From the NCBI RefSeq assembly GCF_964204865.1, contig NC_135259.1, forward strand, positions 20,532,974 through 20,596,973: DNA of 64,000 nt, read 5' to 3'. This stretch comes from Styela clava (Eukaryota > Chordata > Ascidiacea > Stolidobranchia > Styelidae). A program made the position numbers and the translations under genes. Every line of letters begins with the position of its first letter. Position 1 is the stretch's first letter. Of this stretch, positions 57,526 through 64,000 are shown in pieces. The notes beneath the pieces were generated by a model that saw nothing but the letters and a program-made list of their open reading frames with translations, ran no database searches and had not been told where the DNA came from.

Positions 57526-58989
57526 GTGAGTTTGTTTTTCTACCTACAGTATGTTCAGAAATGGTCGCTTCCGCTTTTTTTTGTACGGATGCCTCCAGTC
57601 CTTCCGGAAGTCCGGCACGAGAAGATTCCTAAAGTGATATGACGTCACGCATGATTACGTCACTTGTCTTATGAGACTTTTTGAATAGTGTGGTGAATTT
57701 CGCATAAAGCAAGCGAACAAATGCGCAGAATTTCTGAAACATTTTTATCTAAAAATATGCAAAATAGTATTTTGTGGAAATCTGATTCAGGATGCAGACA
57801 TTCCGAAAACTGCTTTATTCAAACGATCTAAGAGTTCGCGTTTAAGAAATCTCCGTGCAAAACGCAAATTTTTGAGGCATACTCAACTAATGCAAAAGTG
57901 TGAGATGTGGGAAGAACGCCCCCGCTCCGTTTGAAAATACCAAATTAATAATTTTCCAGCTAGGGTTCGGAATGATTTAAAAATTTGCATTTCCAGCGCA
58001 ATTAGCATTCCTAGCCCTCATTGTGCATGTATAGTTACTAATTTTAATATTTTGAGCAGTGGTGGTTTTTTTTACGGGGGCTTTGAACAAAACATCACTC
58101 ATTTTTACTTACACTAAAATTGCTCGGGTCGGGTGACCCTATGGCTGACATGGGCAAATTACGGCCCGCGGGCCAAATCTGGCTCGTTGGGTAATTCATT
58201 CTGGCCCGCCTGATGCTACCACAACGAAACGAAAACCATATTTTGATGTTTTAGCTCAAGATTAGTGCAAGGAATTGGTTAAGATTGCGATTACAATTAG
58301 TTTTGTCAAGAAGTTTATTGTTTTTCGCTTTTGCTTTTGAGACACTGTAAATATTGTTCATAAAATGTATTTTTTTACGTCATACCCACATGGCCCAGTC
58401 TAGGTGGCCCACCTCTGCCCGAGAGCTATAGGGTCTCTTTTCAAACATGAACGGAAAATATTTGGGTGGAAAATAACTATTAGCTGTTTTCTGTGAGGCT
58501 GCAAATGTAATCGGGGTACTTCACAATAAATTTTATGTTAGGTATTTCAATTATTTGGCCACCTTGAGATAATCAGTATACTGTATATATAGGTTGTCTA
58601 GTAAGCACAATTTATTGATTCAAAAAATACGCAATATGAGATTTGAATCATTTACGATTGTTTTGACTTCCGAGTATTCGTTTCAATTGGGCAGACATGA
58701 CGGGTTAGCAAAAGTTTATCCAGAATAACTTAACCACAGCCAACTTTGTGACTGCACGCAGACATATATATATATGTGCATGTAAACATGTTTATTTAAA
58801 CAAGAGAAGATCTTGTTTCATTGCCAAGGAGGCATGATAATGCACGAGTGGCACGCTAAGATGCACGCTCTTGAGAGTATTTTACAACCATTTATTTTCG
58901 ACTGCAGAAAAAATCGCCCTTTTTCGATAAGAAATTCTTTTTTCTTGTAAATTTATCAGCACATCTCCGTTTTAAATTTGTTGTTTTAG
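57526..58989 (+). other. Gene B intron 2
   Basis: 1.46 kb with the shared hAT-like element at about 58150-58427 (TACGGCCCGCGGGCCAAAT at one end, GGCCCACCTCTGCC at the other) and an (AT)n tract near 58765. Confidence 0.75.
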
Positions 58990-59112
58990 GTGCAACAAGC
59001 TGCAAAGATCTGAACGAAACTTACGGAGTTTCCACAAGCGGATACTATCCATTGAGAACGATTGGTACCGGAGTTCTGGTCTCTGTTTACTGCGACTTCA
59101 GAGTTTACGACG
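58990..59112 (+). CDS. Gene B exon 3: fibrinogen-like module 1
   Basis: 123 nt, phase 1-1, between TTTTAG and GTACGT. Encodes SCKDLNETYGVSTSGYYPL, then a Gly/Thr-rich turn and VSVYCDF. The two cysteines and the TSGYY motif fit the N-terminal strand pair of fibrinogen-related domains. Symmetric phase makes it freely duplicable, and exon 4 and the relic at 59317-59500 are paralogous to it. Confidence 0.9.
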
Positions 59113-59316
59113 GTACGTAAAAACCTGTTTTCACTGGAAACTTTCTTGACTTAAAAATTCTTATTGAATATAAGTAATGTGGCCGAAAATAAAACGAAAT
59201 TTACCGTCAAAAACAAAAAAAAAGTATTTTTTTTAAATTTGCTGGCTAATAAAGTTTGGAATATTTGAAAACAAATTTTCATAAGTATGATTTTTCTGTA
59301 ATGTTGATGTTCTCTT

Positions 59317-59500
59317 GAAATAGTTACCATTGTAAATCCCCTAGACTGGACGGCTGGGAAGACGTTTGTCATCGCACTTCTGATTATATCCTGCGCGGGT
59401 TTACAAACTATTGGTAAGTGAGTTCTAGCACTCGTTTACTGCCACTTCAGAATTTATAAAGATACGCAAGAACTTGTTTTCGACGGGACATGTTTTTGAA
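59317..59500 (+). pseudogene. Dead duplicate of exon 3 inside intron 3
   Basis: TGTAAATCC, then TCTGATTATATCCTGCG, align with the exon 3 codons for CK and TSGYYPL. ACTATTGGTAAGTGAGTTCT aligns with ACGATTGGTACCGGAGTTCT, and CGTTTACTGCCACTTCAGAA with TGTTTACTGCGACTTCAGAG, then intron-start similarity. The donor GGTACGT has become GATACGC and the frame is shifted, so the exon cannot be used as it stands. A hydrophobic alternative frame with a GTAAGT at 59413 exists but would not give a fibrinogen module. Confidence 0.65.
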
Positions 59501-60459
59501 GAAAATGCTTTCGTTCCAAAATTCCCGATGAATAACATTTTTTTTATAAATAAAATTGGAATTTGGCTTAAACTGAAACGAGTAAAAAGGAATTTCGGAT
59601 ATTTTGCATCGTAAAATATCCTTAAGATATCCCGCATAATGTTAAAATTTCTTTTCACGTATACTTTTAATGGGGTTTCTGTTACCTTCTCTCAGTATGA
59701 TCTCAATGTAAGTGGCCATTACATTTAACCAAAATATCTTCTTTCCTAAGTCAATGCGGCATGTCATGAATGATTTTCTTAGTTTATCCTTACCAAATTT
59801 TCAAAAAAATGAATATAAAATAAAATGTGGCGCGTAGTAAACGTATATAGCCTGGAAAGATATCACATAGAATGTGGTGGGGTTCACTTCTTTATAACAC
59901 GAAGCCAGAAACCACAAATGAAAAGGTCGTAATCAAATTCGCGAGAAGCTTGAAAAAAATTAAGTAATTTTCTGAGATAAAATAATAACAGTGACATTCA
60001 TAAAGGCCGGTATACACGACAGCAGTATAACTCACCGTACCGCGACTTTCCGCACTATGTGGTACCGGTATGCGCGAAACCACAGCATGGTACCGGTATT
60101 GCTGGCCAGACCGACAGGCATGTCATACCAATGTACCATATATACCAATAATATAAAACAATGTCATACCAATAATATAAAACAAACTAAAAAATACGCT
60201 GCGGTGAGTTCGCACACTTTCGGGTATATCGGCCATAACTCACTTTACGTTGGTAAGGGATATTACGAATTAACTGAATCGATCGATGCGGTCGAACAGG
60301 TTTATCCCGCCTCACTTTTTTAGTTAATTAAAACACTTTAACGGTGCATGCATTTCGGTACATTCGCATATGTAAAAATGAAAATACTACAACAAGCATT
60401 TTGTGTTAATTTCCATGCATGGAGATAATAATATACAATTGAATTTGTTATATAAACAG

Positions 60460-60576
60460 GTATTCATACATGCCATCAACTGAAGGAAAGAAACGGAATA
60501 ACGACGTCTGGAAACTACTTTCTTGGACCAGCTAACAACCAATATGAGGTTCATTGTGACTTTTCTGGATCGGATG
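60460..60576 (+). CDS. Gene B exon 4: fibrinogen-like module 2
   Basis: 117 nt, phase 1-1, between AAACAG and GTACGT. Encodes HTCHQLKERNGITTSGNYFL, then GPANNQYEVHCDFSGSDG, the same C-x-x-L-x-E-x-x-G-x-TSG-x-Y-x-L...V-x-C-D-F pattern as exon 3. EVHCDF closely matches the EVYCDM strand of fibrinogen-related proteins. Module 2 looks closer to canonical fibrinogen than module 1. Confidence 0.9.
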
Positions 60577-61752
60577 GTACGTTAGTTAGTCTATACTTTT
60601 ATAATTATCTCAATCCTACTTAGAAGCGCTTCCAATCACAGTCAGAGCTTTGTGTTTGAGGATGGCTGTGGAGTCGGAGTCTTATTTTCAAACTCCCTAA
60701 CGTCGAAGGTCAAAATTTACTACCTTCATATGTGATAACAGATTCAGTATATATATAACTTATCTTTGAAATTTAGATTTATTTATGACTTGTATTAACC
60801 CTATTAAAAAAGGTTTAGCATTTAAATTAAGTAAAGTACTTTTAACTTATTCAGGAATATTAATCGGAAAGTAACAATTTTAACATTTATTTTGGGGCTC
60901 CGTGAATAATAGTCAACCTTTTCAAGGGCTCCGCAACACCAAAAGTTTGAGAACCCCTATTAGTCTATACTTTTATAATTATATAAATCCTGCTTAGAAG
61001 CGCTTCCAATCACAGTCAGAGCTTTGTGTTTGAGGATGGCTGTGGAGTCGGAGTCTTATTTTCAAACTCTCTAACGTCGAAGGTCAAAATTTTCTACTTT
61101 CATATGTGATAACAGAAATTTACTCTGATACTCAAAACCAATTTACTGAGCGTGCTTGCATACTAGAATGTTTGGTACTCCTGAAGTATGCGTACCAAGA
61201 TGGCGGACAGCGGGATGTAATATGTGTACTAGTTTGGGTCAGGCCATAATTTTATTCCAATTTTCCTTATTTTAGTTCTATTACGGGTTCGGGGACTAGC
61301 CAGGTGACTACCGTAGTATTTGTATCTGAAATTATGGCCTTACCCTAATCTGGAACACATACTACGTTCCGCTACGAATAATTCAGGATTATCGAAGCTT
61401 TCGTTATTGAAATTTGATTTTTGAAGAGCTCGGAGCAGGAGTCTAAAATAAAATTTGTTAGCAGTTTGATTCAGACTTATTAAGCTGTTGTATTGTCAAC
61501 AAACAATGGAATATCAAATGAATCAATGCAAGATTGCGATTATACAGAATTATCTTAATTGTTCAATTTAGTATTGATTTTACTTTAAGATGATTGCATT
61601 AACCAAACAAAAAGTTTCATTTTAAATAAAAAGAAAACCAATTATAAACTGGCAATTCTTTTGAGGCAAATTTTCTCATTCATGAGGAATCTTATGGAAG
61701 GTTGGAGATTCATAGGAGTTGGAGTTTCAACTATTTAACATTACATTTACAG
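60577..61752 (+). other. Gene B intron 4 with a direct repeat and a MITE
   Basis: A 140-bp segment (TAGTCTATACTTTTATAATT ... ACGTCGAAGGTCAAAATTT) is present at about 60590-60725 and again at 60960-61095, flanking sequence that includes AAAGTTTGAGAACCCCT, a hAT-type end. A MITE follows at about 61170-61375. No exon was seen. Confidence 0.75.
61170..61375. mobile_element. Palindromic MITE (CCAAGATGGCGG family) in gene B intron 4
   Basis: GGTACTCCTGAAGTATGCGT at the left, inner mirrored pair GTATGTGTAC-type and CACATACTACGTTCCG. The right outer end is missing. Confidence 0.8.
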
Positions 61753-61907
61753 CAATCACCGAAATTCGACATGATTCCATGGGAGAGGTGCTGATGCCAA
61801 AGTGCGAAGATCGGGGGTGCTACTCTAAGATTCCTCGGTATACAATCAGCCTGATCGACACGATCAAAATCATCGAGAATTCAAGGGAATGTCGGCAGTA
61901 TATTCAG
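61753..61907 (+). CDS. Gene B exon 5: fibrinogen-like domain, middle part
   Basis: 155 nt between TTTACAG and GTTTGT, phase 1 in, 0 out. Encodes AITEIRHDSMGEVLMPKCED, then RGCYSKIPRYTISLIDTIKI, then ENSRECRQYIQ. The last part, with ECRQYIQ running into exon 6 ARCEG, resembles the VQYEC stretch before the WWV motif in contactin-associated (CASPR/neurexin IV) proteins. Cysteines: three. Confidence 0.85.
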
Positions 61908-63152
61908 GTTTGTAACTTTGCTGATAATCGAGCAGTGGTTTTGAAAAGGTAAGGCAATCATCAGAATCTATTTTATTTTTTTGTTCAAGGTATTTAGATC
62001 ATTCCATTAAGGCATTTACACAAGAAATCGTTACCATTCTATGCTTTTGAAAAAACGTGTTCCATATCGTAAAATATTTTAATCAATTATACCTCAAATA
62101 AGAGATTTATTAGTTACATGAAATACTGTATTGACAACTCATTTGCGTATTAGTTGTGCAAAAACAGGAGATAAGTGTTTGAATATTTTTACTCGCAGTC
62201 GCGCATCAGTACCGGTATAGCATGAAAGCATCGAGATTGCTGAAAAGAGTGGTAAAACGAAAAGTGTTTCCGTTTGAATAAAATGAAACGGCAAAATTTT
62301 GTGGTGAACAATCGAGTCCCATACCGTGTTCGGCGGAATTCGGGACACAAAAAGCAATACCCCTTTAGCCGCTTCATCCATGTTCAATTAAGATTAAAAA
62401 TATTCAAACTGATTGGCCTGGGTCTTCGGAGAGCATCCAGTTTAATGAAGAGGTCGGTGCCAAGAGTGACGGATGTAGCCGATGAATACTAACTAATACG
62501 TGTTTCCTTTATGCAAAATAGTACATCTGAATTCCGAGTAATTGAGACTAGAAAAAAAATTGAACAAAAAATAAAAGTATTACTCTTTATTGACGTCAAT
62601 AACCAATAATAAATAAAAGTTAATTTTTTCTAATTAAATTCAAATAGCCAAAACGTTATATCGAAATTACCAAGTACTGAAAATATGAAATATATTAGTC
62701 CATCCGATGCGGCGAATAGCAATTTTTCCAAAAAAAAAAACCTAGCAAAACGGTGTCAAGCAATGAAAATGAGTTAGCGATCGAACACTAAGCAACCAGT
62801 CTTTGAAAGTTGAGTTCTGACTTTTTTTTGTTCAGAAATATGACCTGTCCAATGTCGCAGTCAGGAATATTTAGAGTGAGAGGATATGAAATTTCTGAAA
62901 TGCCAAGTTAGACTATTGGGCTATTGGATCCAGCCAGAAAACGTGATTTACAAGAGTCTAAATTACGTTCCAATTGCTATGTAAAATACATAAAAGTGCT
63001 TACCCCTTACCCCTACTCTGGCTATGCCCTTACTAGTGGGTATTGCTCACATGAGCGACCTATTTATTATTTGGGGTTATATAATGCATAATGCTAAACC
63101 TAAGCTTGATTGAGACAGTTCATTATCAAATCTATTTTTTCTTTTTATATAG
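61908..63152 (+). other. Gene B intron 5, no feature
   Basis: 1.25 kb. Open frames on both strands at 62139-62492 have no recognisable domain and no convincing acceptor/donor pair. Confidence 0.7.
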
Positions 63153-63285
63153 GCACGTTGTGAAGGAATGATGATATTTCGTGATGGCCCTTATGCCTGG
63201 TGGGTTTCACGAGATGGTGAGAAAATGCTATATTGGGGTGGAGCGACTTCTAGAAGAAATTCTTACTGCGCTTGTGGAGAGACAG
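63153..63285 (+). CDS. Gene B exon 6: CASPR-type fibrinogen-like segment
   Basis: 133 nt between TTATATAG and GTAAAG, phase 0 in, 1 out. Encodes ARCEGMMIFRDGPYAWWVSR, then DGEKMLYWGGATSRRNSYCACGETG. The WWVSRDGxKMxYWGG...CxCG signature is characteristic of the fibrinogen-like domain in contactin-associated proteins and relatives. The domain is unfinished: the following C-terminal exons must lie beyond the window. Confidence 0.9.
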
Positions 63286-64000
63286 GTAAAGTCTGAAATA
63301 TTTATGAAGTGTACTGCAGTTTGATAATGTTTGCAGTTGACAAAACTAACCCCACAAAATAAAAACCTTTTCCACCACCATCTATTACCAAAGTGTTAAT
63401 CAGTAATGAAAACATAGTTGTAAAAATGAACTTTTTTGCGTAATAAAATTAAAAATGGCCGGTCCAAAGTTGGGTTAACCTGCATTACGTGAAATGGGAG
63501 TCTGTGAAACTGAAATTATTTAATTTGCGCAAATGTTTTGAGCGTCATGTCATGACAAACTGCTTTACACTTCGTAAACTACTTCAGACAAATATGTTTA
63601 ACCTGTTATTCAACGGACTCGAATACTGTCTGACATAACAATATGTGAGTGAATTGCTAAACTTCACAGCACGATGGTTCACATAACCGTTGGTTGGCTT
63701 GGTTGGTTGTTTGGCTTTCTCCGACCTTGACTTCTCTGATTTGCATATAATTTGATTGGGCTTTATGCAAAAATATAGCTGCGAGTTTCGCTACCGAAAG
63801 TTAATAACCTCCTCATTACCCGATAATTTGTTCAATATAAGATAATTATTTGACTTTGAAGGTAAATCGACAACTCAGATTCGAACCCACAATCTCTGTT
63901 CCCGGCTGACAACATAGTCATGCGTAGGATCGAATCCAAAACATTTGATTAAAAGTAATCCGATGACATTGACCAGCGACGCCAACACGCCAAAATACGG
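63286..64000 (+). other. Gene B intron 6, incomplete
   Basis: Runs to the window edge. On the minus strand near 63870-63890 GGGTTCGAATCTGAG looks like a pol III B box, with GTGTTGGCGTCGCTGG near 63975-63990 as a possible A-box region, so a tRNA-derived SINE is possible. No exon was seen. Confidence 0.5.

Larger units (their letters stand above)
54620..59215. repeat. Right arm of the large inverted duplication
   Basis: Inverted match to 6230-1. It lacks the insertions at 1857-1970, 2180-2570 and 2820-3664 of the left arm, and so records the empty sites. The match certainly covers the window's leftmost base, equivalent to about 59210, and may continue beyond. Confidence 0.9.

Noticed and set aside
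59317-59413. A possible functional exon with hydrophobic reading VIALLIISCAGL ending at GTAAGT
   Set aside because: The GTAAGT aligns with coding GGTACC of exon 3, so it is better explained as part of a decayed exon copy.
1-64000. rRNA genes, viral genomes, toxin or bacterial operons
   Set aside because: No rRNA core sequences, no long open frames and no viral polymerase or capsid motifs were seen on either strand.

Overview
This is AT-rich, intron-containing animal DNA with no bacterial, viral or organellar gene organisation. The only protein-coding gene I can support is a split, secreted collagen/fibrinogen-like gene. It appears twice. The rest is duplicated non-coding sequence, DNA transposons (mostly hAT), tRNA-derived SINEs and a tRNA gene array. 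The gene architecture, the possible trans-splice acceptor and the repeat style suggest an invertebrate deuterostome, most likely an ascidian tunicate. That is inference, not proof.

Layout: (1) 1-6230, left arm: the 5' part of gene A on the minus strand (exons 3, 2 and 1, running off the left edge). (2) 6300-6860, a roughly 33-bp AT-rich minisatellite. (3) 6937-8001, a hAT element with a transposase relic. (4) 8081-14345, two tandem 3.1-kb duplicon copies, each with a hAT element (8-bp target-site duplication) and a palindromic MITE. (5) 14400-20650, a diverged non-coding duplicon in several copies. (6) 20980-26552, further diverged copies of the duplicon from region 4, with nested hAT insertions that reuse one 8-bp target. 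(7) 26780-31600, SINEs, another hAT transposase relic and otherwise featureless DNA. (8) 31690-47860, an array with a period of about 2.35 kb carrying tRNA-Thr(UGU) and tRNA-Gly(UCC), with many tRNA-Gly-derived relics on the minus strand and a TA-flanked MITE in each unit. (9) 48250-54000, copies of the region-4 duplicon in inverted orientation. (10) 54620-59215, right arm, the inverted counterpart of region 1. It contains gene B on the plus strand, whose exons 1-6 continue to 63285 and then off the right edge.

The window is therefore a large, imperfect, nested palindrome. The outer arms hold two divergently transcribed copies of one gene, duplicons lie inside them in opposite orientations, and a tRNA array sits near the centre. 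The coding exons of the two gene copies differ by only about nine amino acids over 169 residues, while their introns have gained transposons. Two insertions are present in one arm only, and the other arm preserves the empty site. The encoded protein has a signal peptide, a short collagen triple helix, two fibrinogen-like N-terminal modules (plus one dead exon between them) and a segment resembling the fibrinogen-like domain of contactin-associated proteins. An extracellular, possibly lectin-like or matrix role is likely, but unproven.
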